Assembly: GCA_028292045.1 (NCBI GenBank) | Contig: JAQGMZ010000047.1 | Span: forward strand, 1 to 33,602 | Direction: 5' to 3' | DNA: 33,602 nt | Origin: Polaromonas sp. | GTDB taxonomy: Bacteria; Pseudomonadota; Gammaproteobacteria; Burkholderiales; Burkholderiaceae_C | Part shown: positions 10,517 to 21,218 of the stretch, piece after piece | How positions within the stretch are numbered: position 1 is the stretch's first letter | Layout: each line of letters starts with the position of its first letter | Notes under the pieces: model-generated | What the model was told of the DNA's origin: nothing | The model's database searches: none | The model's input: only the letters and a program-made list of their open reading frames with translations | Program-made: the position numbers and the translations under genes

Positions 10517-11272
10517 ATGACCGAACCGGTACGACTTGCCAAACGCCTTGCCGAAATGCTGGCCTGCTCACGCCGCGAAGCCGAGCAATACATTGAGGGC
10601 GGCTGGGTCAGCGTCGATGGCGTGGTGGTGGAGGAACCCCAGTCCCGGGTCGGCAACCAGTCCATCGTGCTGTCGCCCGATGCGAGTTTGCTGGCGCAAA
10701 CATCGGTGACCATCCTGCTGCACAAGCCGGCCGGCCATGAATCCCGCGATGCCGACCAGGCCAGCGGCGACCCCGGCATTCCAACCGCCGCCCAGCTGCT
10801 GACGGTGGCGAATCGCTCGCCTGCCGACCGCTCGGGCATCCGGCCGCTCAAAAAACATTTTTCCTCTTCGCAATTGGCCACCCCGCTGGCCACGGCGGCC
10901 AGCGGCCTGGTGGTATTCACCGAGGACTGGCGCGTGCTGCGCAAGCTGCGCGAGGACGCCCGGCTGCTTGAGCATGAAGTGGTGGTCGAGGTCAGCGGCG
11001 ACATCAAGCCCGGCGGGCTGGAGCGGCTGAACCGCATCGACCACGGCTTTACCTACCAGGGCAGGCTGCTGCCGCCGGCCAAGGTCAGCTGGCAGAGCGA
11101 GACGCGGCTGCGTTTTGCCTTGAAGGGCGAAGTGCCGGGGCAGGTCGCCTACCTGTGCGAAAGCGTGGGGCTTGCCGTGGTGGCCATGAAGCGCCTGCGC
11201 GTGGGCCGCGTGCCGCTGAGCCAGCTGCTGCCCGGCCAGTGGCGCTACCTGATGCCGTACGAACGGTTCTAG
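10517..11272 (+). CDS. S4-domain protein related to RluF/RsuA pseudouridine synthases; catalytic motifs degenerate
   Basis: N-terminal S4 domain VRLAKRLAEMLACSRREAEQYIEGGWVSVDGVVV; body alignable to the RluF fold, but GRLDxxTxGL is replaced by TPLATAASGL. Confidence 0.8.
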   Translation: MTEPVRLAKRLAEMLACSRREAEQYIEGGWVSVDGVVVEEPQSRVGNQSIVLSPDASLLAQTSVTILLHKPAGHESRDADQASGDPGIPTAAQLLTVANRSPADRSGIRPLKKHFSSSQLATPLATAASGLVVFTEDWRVLRKLREDARLLEHEVVVEVSGDIKPGGLERLNRIDHGFTYQGRLLPPAKVSWQSETRLRFALKGEVPGQVAYLCESVGLAVVAMKRLRVGRVPLSQLLPGQWRYLMPYERF

Positions 11273-11751
11273 TTGCCGATGACGCCCGGGAAAGCCCAGA
11301 TCAGGCTGCCGGTCATCAGGAAATAACGCATGAACTTGCCCACCGCCATGTAGGCGAGGCAAGGCCAGAAAGGAAATTTCAGCCAGCCTGCCACGGCGCA
11401 CAGCGGGTCGCCCACGGCGGGCAGCCAGGCCAGCAGGCAGGCCTTGGGGCCGAGTTTTTCCAGCCATTTCACTGCGCGGCCGTGGTGCGACGAATGGGTG
11501 TATTTGTCGGCCACGCGGTGCGCGCCAAAGCCGATCCACCAGTCGAGCGCGCCGCCCAGCGTGTTGCCGGCCGTGGCGACCAGCACCGCCGGCCAGAACA
11601 TGGCCGGGTTCAGCTTGACCAGCCCGAACACCACCGGCTCGGAGCCGAGCGGCAGCAGCGTTGCTGAAATGAACGACACGATGAAGACCGTGCTCAGGCC
11701 GAATTCAGGCAGGGCCAGCAATTCGATCAGGTGTTGGATCCAGTCTTGCAT
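11269..11751 (-). CDS. YqaA-family (VTT/SNARE-associated) membrane protein
   Basis: FISATLLPLGSEPVVFGLVKL, ATAGNTLGGALDWWIGF, WLPAVGDPLCAVAGWL; hydrophobic profile typical of the YqaA family. Confidence 0.88.
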   Translation of the reverse strand: MQDWIQHLIELLALPEFGLSTVFIVSFISATLLPLGSEPVVFGLVKLNPAMFWPAVLVATAGNTLGGALDWWIGFGAHRVADKYTHSSHHGRAVKWLEKLGPKACLLAWLPAVGDPLCAVAGWLKFPFWPCLAYMAVGKFMRYFLMTGSLIWAFPGVIGN

Positions 11752-11892
11752 AGGGGCTTGAGTATAGGCAGGCGCAGCGTTGCCCGGGCCCAGGATCGCC
11801 ACGGAAAATTCATGCCTGGATTTAAATTGCTGAAAATTTAGGCAGCTACAATCGTGCCTCCTTTTTCAGCAACACCAGCTTTTCACCTTTAC

Positions 11893-12963
11893 ATGTACAT
11901 CGGCCCTTTTGCCTTGGCAAACAATGTGTTTGTCGCGCCCATGGCCGGCGTCACGGACCGGCCGTTTCGCCAGCTGTGCAAAAAGCTCGGGGCGGGTTAC
12001 GCGGTCAGCGAGATGGTGACGTCGCGCCGCGAGCTGTGGGACACGCTCAAAACCTCGCGCCGTGCCAACCATGACGGCGAAGTCGAGCCGATCGCGGTGC
12101 AGATTGCCGGCACCGATGCGGCCATGATGGCCGATGCCGCCGCCTACAACATCGACCGCGGCGCCCAGATCATCGACATCAACATGGGTTGCCCGGCCAA
12201 GAAAGTCTGCAACAAATGGGCCGGTTCGGCATTGATGCAGGACGAGGCGCTGGCGCTGCAGATTATTGAAGCGGTGGTCCAGGCCTGCGCGCCGCACGGC
12301 GTTCCGGTTACGTTGAAGATGCGCACCGGCTGGGCGCAGAGCCATAAAAATGCCCTGAGCATTGCCCGCGCCGCTGAAAGCGCCGGCGTGCAGATGGTGG
12401 CCGTGCATGGCCGCACCCGCGAACAGGGCTACAAGGGCTTGGCCGAATACGACACGATGGCCGAGGTGAAAGCGGCGCTGCGCATTCCGGTGGTGGCCAA
12501 CGGCGACATCGACACCCCTGAAAAAGCCCGCGACGTGCTCGCCTACACCGGTGCCGATGCCGTGATGGTGGGCCGCGCCGCCCAGGGCCGTCCCTGGATT
12601 TTCCGTGAACTGGCGCATTTTCTGGCCACCGGCAGCCATCTGGCGCCGCCGCTGGTGGCCGACGTCAAGCGCCTGCTGCTTGATCACCTGGCGGACCATT
12701 ACCAGCTTTATGGCGAGTATTCGGGCGTGCGCACGGCGCGCAAGCACATCGGCTGGTACGTCAAGACCTTGCCGGGCGGGGAAGCGTTCCGGGGGCAGAT
12801 GAACGCGCTGGAGGACTGCCGGGCACAGCTGGACGCCGTGGCCGGATTTTTCGACAGCCTGGGCCAGCGCATGGAACGCGTCCCTGCGCTGGCCCCGGGC
12901 CAGGTCGCATCGACACAAGAAACCACCAACAACCATAACAAGATAGAGGAAGCGGCACTATGA
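11893..12963 (+). CDS. dusB: tRNA-dihydrouridine synthase DusB
   Basis: VFVAPMAGVTDRPFRQLCKKLGAGYAVSEMV, INMGCPAKKVCNKWAGSALM, VHGRTREQGYKG, VANGDIDTPEKA. Confidence 0.96.
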   Translation: MYIGPFALANNVFVAPMAGVTDRPFRQLCKKLGAGYAVSEMVTSRRELWDTLKTSRRANHDGEVEPIAVQIAGTDAAMMADAAAYNIDRGAQIIDINMGCPAKKVCNKWAGSALMQDEALALQIIEAVVQACAPHGVPVTLKMRTGWAQSHKNALSIARAAESAGVQMVAVHGRTREQGYKGLAEYDTMAEVKAALRIPVVANGDIDTPEKARDVLAYTGADAVMVGRAAQGRPWIFRELAHFLATGSHLAPPLVADVKRLLLDHLADHYQLYGEYSGVRTARKHIGWYVKTLPGGEAFRGQMNALEDCRAQLDAVAGFFDSLGQRMERVPALAPGQVASTQETTNNHNKIEEAAL

Positions 12964-13196
12964 GCAAAATAAATCTGGAGGAATGCGTGCGTACCAGCCT
13001 GGAGGGCTATTTCACCGACCTTGGCGGCACCACGCCCGACCGCATGTACGACATGATGGTCCGGGTGGTGGAAAAGCCGCTGCTGGAGGTGGTCATGCAG
13101 CATGCGGAGCACAACCAGTCGCGCGCCGCCGAATGGCTGGGCCTGAACCGAAACACCCTGCGCAAAAAGCTGGTCGAGCACAAGCTCATCAACTAA
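12960..13196 (+). CDS. fis: Fis-family DNA-binding protein
   Basis: 78 aa ending QSRAAEWLGLNRNTLRKKLVEHKLIN (Fis HTH); ATGA overlap with the dusB stop; dusB-fis order is classical. Confidence 0.95.
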   Translation: MSKINLEECVRTSLEGYFTDLGGTTPDRMYDMMVRVVEKPLLEVVMQHAEHNQSRAAEWLGLNRNTLRKKLVEHKLIN

Positions 13197-13232
13197 GCCG
13201 CTTCCTTTTTCTTTTGCTTTAATTAAAAAAAC

Positions 13233-14810
13233 ATGCCCATGAACGCCCTGATTTCCGTTTCCGACAAAACCGGCATCCTTGAATTTGCCCAGGCGCTGCA
13301 TGCGCTCGGCATCACGCTGCTGTCCACCGGCGGCACCGCCCAATTGCTGGCCGGCGCCGGTTTGCCCGTGACCGAAGTGGCCGAGCACACCGGTTTCCCG
13401 GAAATGCTAGACGGCCGCGTCAAGACGCTGCACCCCACCATCCACGGCGGCCTTCTGGCCCGGCGTGACCTGCCCGAGCACATGGCCGCCCTGCAAACCC
13501 ACGGCATTGCCACCATCGACCTGCTGGTGGTCAATCTTTATCCGTTCGAAGCCACGGTGGCCAAGCCTGGCTGCACGCTCGACGATGCGATCGAGAACAT
13601 CGATATCGGCGGCCCGGCCATGGTGCGCTCGGCCGCCAAAAACTGGAAGGACGTGGGCGTGCTGACCGACGCCTCGCAGTACCCCGGCGTGCTGGCCGAG
13701 TTGAAGGCCGATGGCAAGCTGACGGACTCAACCAGGTTTTCCCTGTCGGTCGCTGCGTTCAACCGCATCAGCCAGTACGACGGCGCCATCAGCGACTACC
13801 TGTCGAGCATCCAGCCCGACGGCAGCCGCAGCCTGTTCGCCAGCCAGTCCAACAGCCAGTTCACCAAGCTGCAAGACCTGCGTTACGGCGAAAACGCGCA
13901 CCAGCAGGCGGCGCTGTACCGAGACCTGCACCCCGCCCCTGGCTCGCTGGTCACGGCGAAACAATTGCAGGGCAAGGAGTTGTCGTACAACAACATTGCC
14001 GACGCCGACGCCGCCTGGGAATGCGTCAAGGGCTTCACCGAGTCTGCCTGCGTCATCGTCAAGCACGCCAACCCTTGCGGCGTGGCCCTGGGCGTCGACG
14101 CGCTGGAGGCGTACAGCAAGGCCTTCAAGACCGATGCGACCTCTGCGTTCGGTGGAATCATTGCGTTGAACCGCCCGCTGGATGAACGTGCGGCGCTGCA
14201 AATTTCAAAACAGTTCGTGGAAGTGCTGATAGCGCCGGGCTTCACGCCCCAGGCGCTGGAAGTGTTCAAAGCCAAGGCCAATGTGCGAATTTTGCAGATC
14301 GACCTGCCGCCCGGCGGCGACACTCCCTGGAAACAGGGCCGCAACCTGATCGACATCAAACGGGTGGGCTCGGGCTTGTTGATGCAGACCGCCGATAACC
14401 ATGAACTGGCGTTAGGCGACCTGAAAGTTGTCAGCCAGCTGCAGCCCACGCCGGCACAATTGCAGGATTTGATGTTTGCCTGGAAAGTTGCCAAATTCGT
14501 CAAATCCAACGCGATTGTGTTTTGCGCCGGAGGCATGACGATGGGCGTGGGCGCCGGGCAGATGAGCCGGCTCGACTCGGCCCGCATTGCCAGCATCAAG
14601 GCCGAACATGCCGGCCTGTCGCTCAAGGGCACTGCGGTGGCCAGCGACGCGTTTTTTCCATTCCGCGACGGGCTGGACGTGGTGGTCGATGCCGGCGCGA
14701 ACTGCGTCATTCAACCCGGCGGTTCGATGCGCGACCAGGAAGTGATTGACGCGGCCAACGAGCGCGGCGTGGTCATGGTGCTGAGCGGTGTGCGGCATTT
14801 CAGGCATTGA
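13233..14810 (+). CDS. purH: Bifunctional AICAR formyltransferase/IMP cyclohydrolase PurH
   Basis: [61 protein letters not shown]. Confidence 0.98.
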   Translation: MPMNALISVSDKTGILEFAQALHALGITLLSTGGTAQLLAGAGLPVTEVAEHTGFPEMLDGRVKTLHPTIHGGLLARRDLPEHMAALQTHGIATIDLLVVNLYPFEATVAKPGCTLDDAIENIDIGGPAMVRSAAKNWKDVGVLTDASQYPGVLAELKADGKLTDSTRFSLSVAAFNRISQYDGAISDYLSSIQPDGSRSLFASQSNSQFTKLQDLRYGENAHQQAALYRDLHPAPGSLVTAKQLQGKELSYNNIADADAAWECVKGFTESACVIVKHANPCGVALGVDALEAYSKAFKTDATSAFGGIIALNRPLDERAALQISKQFVEVLIAPGFTPQALEVFKAKANVRILQIDLPPGGDTPWKQGRNLIDIKRVGSGLLMQTADNHELALGDLKVVSQLQPTPAQLQDLMFAWKVAKFVKSNAIVFCAGGMTMGVGAGQMSRLDSARIASIKAEHAGLSLKGTAVASDAFFPFRDGLDVVVDAGANCVIQPGGSMRDQEVIDAANERGVVMVLSGVRHFRH

Positions 14811-14831
14811 GCCTTGGCGCTGCATTGGAAT

Positions 14832-14859
14832 AAAAAAAGCGGCCTTGGCCGCTTTTTTA
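14832..14859. terminator. Bidirectional rho-independent terminator between convergent purH and hemL
   Basis: AAAAAAGCGGCC-TT-GGCCGCTTTTTT stem with flanking A and T runs. Confidence 0.85.
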
Positions 14860-14891
14860 TTGATAAATATGCCTCTCAATCAAAATGTATA

Positions 14892-14927
14892 AGGCTATTT
14901 AGCTATTGTATTGATAGCATTTAGCCT
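14892..14927. repeat. Nested inverted repeat AGGCTA..GCTAT..ATAGC..TAGCCT
   Basis: Outer arms AGGCTA (14892-14897)/TAGCCT (14922-14927), inner arms GCTAT (14902-14906)/ATAGC (14914-14918), in the purH-hemL convergent gap. Confidence 0.6.
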
Positions 14928-14935
14928 GTTGGCGT

Positions 14936-16267
14936 TTAGCGGCTCGCAAAAAAGCGCGCAGCCGCGCCCACTGTCGCGTCAATGTCTTCGGCGCTGTGCG
15001 CTGCGCTGACAAATCCGGCCTCGTACAGCGCCGGCGCATAGTACACGCCGCTGTCCAGCATGGCATGGAAAAAACGGTTGAACGCCGGGCTGTCGGTCTT
15101 CATGACCTGCGGGTAGTTCTGCGGCAGCGTGCCCAGCAAAAAAAACCCGAACATGCCGCCCTCGCTGTCGGCGCTAAAAGGTACGCCGTACTGCTTGGCC
15201 GCATCGCTCAAGCCCCGTGTGAGGCTGTGGGTGCGGGCCGACAGGGCGTCGTAAAAACCAGGCTTCTGGATTTCGCGCAGCGTCGCCAGCCCGCACGCCG
15301 TGGCCACCGGGTTGCCTGACAGCGTGCCGGCCTGGTATACCCCGCCCAACGGCGCCAGATGTTCCATCACGGCACGGGTGCCGCCAAAGGCCGCCATCGG
15401 CATGCCGCCGCCGATCACCTTGCCCAGCGCCGTCAGGTCGGGCTTGAAGCCGGGCAGGCTTTGCGCATATACGCTTTGCGCGCCGCCCAGGGCCACGCGA
15501 AAGCCGGTCATCACCTCGTCAAACACCAGCAAGGCGCCGTATTGGGTACAGAGTTCGCGGCAGCGCTTGATGAACGGCACACTGGCGCGCACGAAATTCA
15601 TGTTGCCGGCAATCGGCTCGATCATCAGGCAGGCAATGTCCCTGCCATGCAGCGAAAAGGCTTCTTCCAGCTGGGCGATGTTGTTGTATTCCAGCACCAA
15701 GGTGTCCTTGACCACCTCGGGCGGAACGCCCGCGCTGGTCGGGCTGCCAAAGGTGGCCAGGCCCGACCCTGCCTTGACCAGCAGCGCGTCGGAATGACCG
15801 TGGTAGCAGCCTTCAAACTTGATGATCTTGCCGCGTCCTGTGGCGCCGCGCGCCATCCGGATGACGCTCATCGTGGCTTCGGTGCCCGAACTGACCAGCC
15901 GGACCATTTCAATCGACGGCACCAGCTTGACGATTTCCTCGGCCATCTCGACTTCGCGCTCGGTGGGCGCGCCATAGGAAAAACCGTCCACCACGGCCTT
16001 CTGCACGGCTTCGAGCACCGCCGGATGGCCGTGGCCGAGGATCATCGGCCCCCAGGAGCCGATGTAGTCGATATAGCGCTGGCCGTCTGCATCCCAGAAG
16101 TAAGCGCCCTGGGCGCGCTGCACAAAGCGCGGAATGCCGCCCACCGCCCGAAAAGCCCGGACTGGCGAGTTGACGCCGCCGGGTATCAATTGCTGGGCGC
16201 GTTCAAACAGCGCGGCATTGCGGGAAGGGACCGGAGGCTTGGCGGTTTTAATGTCTGGTGATTCCAT
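14936..16267 (-). CDS. hemL: Glutamate-1-semialdehyde 2,1-aminomutase
   Basis: [67 protein letters not shown]. Confidence 0.97.
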   Translation of the reverse strand: MESPDIKTAKPPVPSRNAALFERAQQLIPGGVNSPVRAFRAVGGIPRFVQRAQGAYFWDADGQRYIDYIGSWGPMILGHGHPAVLEAVQKAVVDGFSYGAPTEREVEMAEEIVKLVPSIEMVRLVSSGTEATMSVIRMARGATGRGKIIKFEGCYHGHSDALLVKAGSGLATFGSPTSAGVPPEVVKDTLVLEYNNIAQLEEAFSLHGRDIACLMIEPIAGNMNFVRASVPFIKRCRELCTQYGALLVFDEVMTGFRVALGGAQSVYAQSLPGFKPDLTALGKVIGGGMPMAAFGGTRAVMEHLAPLGGVYQAGTLSGNPVATACGLATLREIQKPGFYDALSARTHSLTRGLSDAAKQYGVPFSADSEGGMFGFFLLGTLPQNYPQVMKTDSPAFNRFFHAMLDSGVYYAPALYEAGFVSAAHSAEDIDATVGAAARFFASR

Positions 16268-17216
16268 TGGGGGGGAGTTCAAAAGGTGGAAGGGTGGCGG
16301 CATCGCCATCACCGGAAAGATCGGCATCGGCGGCTTCGTCGACGGGCTCTTCGTCAAGTTCCGCCTGTGCCCAGAACATCCTGTCCGGCACGATATGGCC
16401 CATGCCGGGATGAAACCCGGCGTCCAGGCTGTGGTCTAGGTAGGTTAGCGCCTCGGAAGTGGCGGCCTGCAGGTCATGCCCGTTGGCCAGCAAGGCGCAC
16501 AAGGCGGCCGAAAGCGTTTCGCCCGCGCCTTCAAAAACCGCCTCGAAGCGCTCGAATTTCTCGCTGTAGAGTACGGCCTGCGGCGTGGCCAGCACGTTGT
16601 CGATGAACTGGTCTGCCAGCGGTATGCCGGTCACCAGGGTGTAGGGCACGCCCAGGGCTTCCGCGGCCTTGGCAATGTCGCGGGCCGAGGGGCTTCGTTC
16701 TGTGGACCAGTCGGGAAGCAGCCATCGCCACAAGGTGCTGTGGTTGCCTATCAACAGGGTAACCTGCGGCAGCATCAATTCACGAAAAGCGTCCAGGTAA
16801 CTGTCGATCCTGGATTCATCCCACCACGACAGGCTGGGCATGTAGGCCACCAGCGGGACGTCCGAGTAATCCGATGCAATTTCAGCAATTGCGCTGATAT
16901 TTTCCGGACTGCCGACAAAGCCCACCTTGATTGCTGCCACCGGCATGTCTTCAAGTGCGGCGCGTGCCTGTTCGGTGACTGCTTCGTCGTCAAATGCCAG
17001 ATGGTCAAAGATTTCGGCCGTGTCGCGCAGGTAGGTTCCCGTGACGACCGACAGCGGATGGGCGCCTGCCGACGTGATGGCTGTGATGTCGGCGGTCAGG
17101 CCGGCGGCTCCGCTCGGATCATTGGCATTGAATACCATGACGCAGGCGGGTGATGCGTCGCTGTCTTCGATCTGGAGTTGCCGGCTGTCCAGTTCAGATA
17201 AGTGGGGGTTTGCCAT
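16248..17216 (-). CDS. ThiD-like (hydroxymethyl)phosphomethylpyrimidine kinase family protein, divergent active site
   Basis: [37 protein letters not shown] matches ThiD/ribokinase-like N-terminal motifs; C-terminal [10 protein letters not shown] aligns with GTGCTLSAAL; overlaps the hemL start by 20 bp. Confidence 0.8.
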   Translation of the reverse strand: MANPHLSELDSRQLQIEDSDASPACVMVFNANDPSGAAGLTADITAITSAGAHPLSVVTGTYLRDTAEIFDHLAFDDEAVTEQARAALEDMPVAAIKVGFVGSPENISAIAEIASDYSDVPLVAYMPSLSWWDESRIDSYLDAFRELMLPQVTLLIGNHSTLWRWLLPDWSTERSPSARDIAKAAEALGVPYTLVTGIPLADQFIDNVLATPQAVLYSEKFERFEAVFEGAGETLSAALCALLANGHDLQAATSEALTYLDHSLDAGFHPGMGHIVPDRMFWAQAELDEEPVDEAADADLSGDGDAATLPPFELPPNGITRH

Positions 17217-17298
17217 AGGCTTTGATTTTGCCTTGTGCGCGAATTAGCAACGCCGCATCGATACAATTGTTGCATTCTATTCGAAGGCAAACTAAGCT

Positions 17299-17472
17299 GT
17301 GACCCAATCAATGACCTGGATGTGTTTGATCTGTGGATGGATCTATGACGAGGCCGAAGGTGCTCCCGAGCACGGCATCGCCGCAGGTACGCCATGGGCT
17401 CAAGTTCCGATGAACTGGACTTGTCCTGAATGCGGGGCACGCAAGGAAGATTTTGAAATGGTCCAGCTGTAA
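17299..17472 (+). CDS. Rubredoxin (start GTG 17299 or ATG 17311)
   Basis: Manual translation MTWMCLICGWIYDEAEGAPEHGIAAGTPWAQVPMNWTCPECGARKEDFEMVQL* with two CxxC knuckles (CLIC, CPEC). Absent from the supplied ORF track, probably for its length. Confidence 0.95.
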   Translation: MTQSMTWMCLICGWIYDEAEGAPEHGIAAGTPWAQVPMNWTCPECGARKEDFEMVQL

Positions 17473-17550
17473 GCCATCAGTTTGGCTGGCTGAAGGTATT
17501 CAACACAGCCAGTTCAAACGCTTCGACCGCTTCAAAACAGGAGTTATAAA

Positions 17551-17952
17551 GTGACTATTTCCAGTTCCGGGCTCAAAGTACTGGTTATTGACGACAGCAA
17601 CACCATCCGGCGCAGCGCAGAGATATTCCTGAAGCAGGGGGGACATGATGTGCTGCTGTCAGAAGACGGGTTCGATGCCCTGTCCAAGGTCAATGATTAC
17701 CAGCCCGATATTATTTTTTGCGACATCCTGATGCCGCGTCTCGATGGCTATCAGACGTGTGCAATTATCAAGCGCAATTCCAGATTTTCAAAAGTTCCCA
17801 TTGTCATGCTGTCTTCGAAAGACGGCGTATTTGACAAGGCGCGAGGTCGCATGGCCGGCTCGCAGGACTACCTGACCAAACCGTTTACCAAAGATCAGCT
17901 GCTGCAAACCGTCCAGGCCCTCGGCGCTTCCGCAAAACAAAAGGATATGTAA
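17551..17952 (+). CDS. pilG: Twitching motility response regulator PilG
   Basis: VLVIDDSNTIRRSAEIFLKQGGHDV, phospho-Asp FCDILMPRLDGYQTC, YLTKPFTKDQL; first gene of the pil-chp cluster; GTG start with AGGAG RBS. Confidence 0.93.
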   Translation: MTISSSGLKVLVIDDSNTIRRSAEIFLKQGGHDVLLSEDGFDALSKVNDYQPDIIFCDILMPRLDGYQTCAIIKRNSRFSKVPIVMLSSKDGVFDKARGRMAGSQDYLTKPFTKDQLLQTVQALGASAKQKDM

Positions 17953-18317
17953 TGTCGATCAATAAAGTGCTGGTGGTGGATGACTCGAAAACAGAGTTGA
18001 TGTTTTTGACTGATTTGCTGGTAAAAAATGGTTTTAGTGTTAAAACTGCAGAGAATGCAGAGGACGCTTTTCGGCGTCTGGCAGAAGAAAAACCCGAGCT
18101 CATCCTGATGGATGTGGTCATGCCCGGTCAAAACGGCTTTCAGCTGACCCGGGCCATCGCCCGTGACCCCCAATACGCCGATATTCCCATCATGATGTGC
18201 ACCAATAAAAATCAGGAAACGGATCGGGTCTGGGGCATGCGGCAAGGCGCCCGCGACTACATCACCAAACCGGTCGACGCCGGCGAACTGATGGCCAAGA
18301 TCAAGGCGCTCGGCTGA
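17952..18317 (+). CDS. pilH: Twitching motility response regulator PilH
   Basis: VLVVDDSKTELMFLTDLL, LILMDVVMPGQNGFQ, GARDYITKPVDAGEL; TAATG overlap with pilG. Confidence 0.93.
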   Translation: MSINKVLVVDDSKTELMFLTDLLVKNGFSVKTAENAEDAFRRLAEEKPELILMDVVMPGQNGFQLTRAIARDPQYADIPIMMCTNKNQETDRVWGMRQGARDYITKPVDAGELMAKIKALG

Positions 18318-18338
18318 ATTTCAGCACCAGACCCCACC

Positions 18339-18869
18339 ATGGCAAACAGGCAAGCCCTTAAAGAATTACAGACACGACTGGCAGAGCAGTTGCAAATTGC
18401 CAAAACCCAGGGTGTCGCACCTTCGTGGCTGGCTGTGGAGGCCGGCGAAAACAAATATCTTTTTTCCCTGGACCAGTCGGGCGAAATTTTTCCCTGGACA
18501 GGTGTTCAGCCAGTCTCTTACACCCACGCCTGGTTTTTGGGCGTGGCCAGCATGCGCGGCGGTCTGTACGGAGTGGTGGACCTGGCTGGTTTCGTCACAG
18601 GCCAGGCTTCTGTCTCGAAAAACGAGCTGGCGCGAACCGACTCACGCCTTGTTTCACTCAACAGTGCGCTTGAGGTCAATTGCGCGTTGCTGATTGACAA
18701 GCTGGCTGGCCTGCGCAAGCAAAACGATTTTGTCGATTTTTCGGCACCCGAGCCCGACGCACCTGATTTTTTCGGAAACCAGTATGTCGATGGGCAGGGT
18801 GCAAGCTGGCAAGAGATCAACCTTCAGCGGCTTGCACAGCAGCTTGAATTTCTGGCTATAGCCGCCTGA
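18339..18869 (+). CDS. pilI: CheW-like protein PilI
   Basis: CheW-like core [47 protein letters not shown] between pilH and pilJ. Confidence 0.9.
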   Translation: MANRQALKELQTRLAEQLQIAKTQGVAPSWLAVEAGENKYLFSLDQSGEIFPWTGVQPVSYTHAWFLGVASMRGGLYGVVDLAGFVTGQASVSKNELARTDSRLVSLNSALEVNCALLIDKLAGLRKQNDFVDFSAPEPDAPDFFGNQYVDGQGASWQEINLQRLAQQLEFLAIAA

Positions 18870-18912
18870 GGCTGCATTTTTCCCGTTTTATTTGTTTTAT
18901 CAAGGCTCTTTC

Positions 18913-21153
18913 ATGTCTGCCCTAGAAAATATCCAAAAGCTGTTTAAAACAAAGCCCGACCGGCTGGAACTGCCTGACAGCCGCATGAGCACGGTGGGCC
19001 TGGCGGAAGAATCTATTGCCGGCAACTACACAGTCAATGCGCAGAAAGAAAATACTTCTGGTGAGGCCGCCCTGCCGGCGAGCGGGGAGCTTTTGACGCT
19101 TCCGGCTCTCGGTGCACGGCCGCTTGCGGAACACCAGAAAATTCTTGTAGTGGTGCTTGCGGCCGCTGTGGCCGCCTTGGCGCTGGTGACCTTTTTCGCA
19201 CTCAGCAAATCAGACCGCGTTGCCCAGCAGGTAGCCGCCACCGGACAGGCGCTGATGCAGTCCCAGCGGCTGGCCAAATCCGCCTCGCAGGCCCTGATTG
19301 GCAGTGCGCAGGCTTTTCCGGACGTGCTTGAAAGCGCCGGCGTGCTTAGCAAGACAGTCGCAGGCATGAAGTCCGGCGACGAAACCCTGCGCCTGGCAGC
19401 GGTGAGCGACGCATTGCAGCCTGAACTGGAAAAACTCACGCCGCTGGTAGAAAGGGCTGCGCAGAACGCCAACGTCGTCATGACGCAAAAAACCATCCTG
19501 CTGCAGGTGGGTGAAGCCTTGCGCACCATCAACCGTCAATCCTCGGACCTGCTGGAAATTGCGGAAACCGTTTCCTCGCTCAAGCTCCAGCAAAATGCCG
19601 TTTCGACCGAGATTTCCGCGTCCGGGCAACTGGTGATGCTGACCCAGCGAATCGGCAAGTCTGCCAATGAATTTCTGACCATGGAAGGTGTCAGCCCCGA
19701 GGCGGTGTTCCTGCTGGGAAAAGATCTTAATTCCTTCAAGGAAATTGCCCAGGGACTGCTGGACGGCAGTGCCGAGTTGCGTCTGGGGGCTTCCAAGGAT
19801 CCCCAGACGCGAGAGCGCCTGGAAGCCCTGATGGCGCTTTACGAAAAAACGCGTGTCCAGGCGGGCGCGATTCTGGGCAACCTGCAGGGGCTGGTGTCGG
19901 CGCGTGAAGCGCAGGCTTCCATCATTGCCGACAGCGAGCCTCTGCGCCGCGACATGGAGGACTTGCAGGGAAAACTGTCTTCGCAGACGGGTTTGGGCAT
20001 TGGCGCCCTTGCAACCCTGGTTGTCGCGGCCCTGGTGGCCATGCTGTGCGCCGCGGGCCTCGCCCGCCTGCAGGTTGTCGACAGCCAGCAGCGCCAGGCA
20101 GTGGCTGAAGGCCAGCGCCTGGATGCAAAAAGCCAGGAACTCGATGCCAAGCGGGTCAATGACGCCAACCAGGCCGCCATCTTGCGCCTGATGAATGAAC
20201 TGCAGACCGTTGCCGAAGGCGACCTCACGCAGGAAGCTACAGTCACCGAGGACATCACCGGGGCCATTGCTGACTCGGTCAACTACACGGTGGAAGAATT
20301 GCGCCAGTTGGTAGGCAACGTTCAGGACACCGCAACCCGCGTGGCGCAGACCACGGCGCGGGTGGAAAATACCTCCACCGAACTGCTTGCCGCGTCGACC
20401 CAACAGCTGCTCGAGATTCGTGAAACCGGTCAGTCGGTGCTGGACATGGCCATTCGAATCAACGAGGTGTCAACCCAGGCGCAAGAATCTTCGCTGGTGG
20501 CGCGCCAGTCGCTGACGGCTGCGGAGTCCGGCTTGCAGGCGGTGCAGAACGCCATCGGCGGCATGAACTCCATTCGCGACCAGATTCAGGAAACATCCAA
20601 GCGTATCAAGCGCCTGGGCGAGTCTTCCCAGGAAATTGGAGAAATCACCGAGCTGATTTCAGACATTACCGAGCAGACCAATGTGCTGGCGCTCAACGCA
20701 GCCATTCAGGCGGCATCGGCTGGCGAAGCGGGCCGGGGTTTTTCAGTGGTGGCCGAGGAAGTGCAGCGACTGGCCGAACGTTCTGCCGATGCAACCCGGC
20801 AGATTTCAGCGCTGGTCAAGGCCATTCAAACCGATACGCAGGATGCGGTAGCCGCCATGGAGCGTTCAACGCAAGGCGTGGTCGAGGGAGCCAAGCTCTC
20901 CGACAGCGCCGGCACCGCATTGACCGAGATTGACCAGGTGTCCCGCCATCTGGCAGAACTGATCGAGCAGATTTCGGATTCGGCTTCCCAGGAAGCTGCC
21001 TCGGCCAATGTGGTGGCAGGCAACATCCAGCATATTTTTGCAGTGACCGAGCAAACCGGGGAAGGTACCCGTTCCACGGCGCAACAGGTTCGCGATCTTT
21101 CTCAAATGGCGGAGGAACTGCGCAAGTCGGTGTCACGGTTCAAGATCGCCTGA
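18913..21153 (+). CDS. pilJ: Methyl-accepting chemotaxis transducer PilJ
   Basis: N-terminal TM segment, type IV pili MCP sensor region, HAMP-like region, MCP hairpin signature [41 protein letters not shown]. Confidence 0.95.
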   Translation: MSALENIQKLFKTKPDRLELPDSRMSTVGLAEESIAGNYTVNAQKENTSGEAALPASGELLTLPALGARPLAEHQKILVVVLAAAVAALALVTFFALSKSDRVAQQVAATGQALMQSQRLAKSASQALIGSAQAFPDVLESAGVLSKTVAGMKSGDETLRLAAVSDALQPELEKLTPLVERAAQNANVVMTQKTILLQVGEALRTINRQSSDLLEIAETVSSLKLQQNAVSTEISASGQLVMLTQRIGKSANEFLTMEGVSPEAVFLLGKDLNSFKEIAQGLLDGSAELRLGASKDPQTRERLEALMALYEKTRVQAGAILGNLQGLVSAREAQASIIADSEPLRRDMEDLQGKLSSQTGLGIGALATLVVAALVAMLCAAGLARLQVVDSQQRQAVAEGQRLDAKSQELDAKRVNDANQAAILRLMNELQTVAEGDLTQEATVTEDITGAIADSVNYTVEELRQLVGNVQDTATRVAQTTARVENTSTELLAASTQQLLEIRETGQSVLDMAIRINEVSTQAQESSLVARQSLTAAESGLQAVQNAIGGMNSIRDQIQETSKRIKRLGESSQEIGEITELISDITEQTNVLALNAAIQAASAGEAGRGFSVVAEEVQRLAERSADATRQISALVKAIQTDTQDAVAAMERSTQGVVEGAKLSDSAGTALTEIDQVSRHLAELIEQISDSASQEAASANVVAGNIQHIFAVTEQTGEGTRSTAQQVRDLSQMAEELRKSVSRFKIA

Positions 21154-21218
21154 CGTCTTTCGCCAAGCTCCAGTCTGCGAACGCCGATTTCTGAACCCGC
21201 CTGTTATTGATGCACCCC

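Noticed and set aside
15359-16261. 300-aa plus ORF opposite hemL
   Set aside because: Antisense to a well-supported hemL; no recognisable domain.
17480-17520. TGGCTG/CAGCCA inverted repeat upstream of pilG as operator or terminator
   Set aside because: Only ~6-bp arms with no T-run or known operator match.
19210-20403. 397-aa minus ORF opposite pilJ
   Set aside because: Antisense to an intact MCP gene; no start/RBS support or motif.
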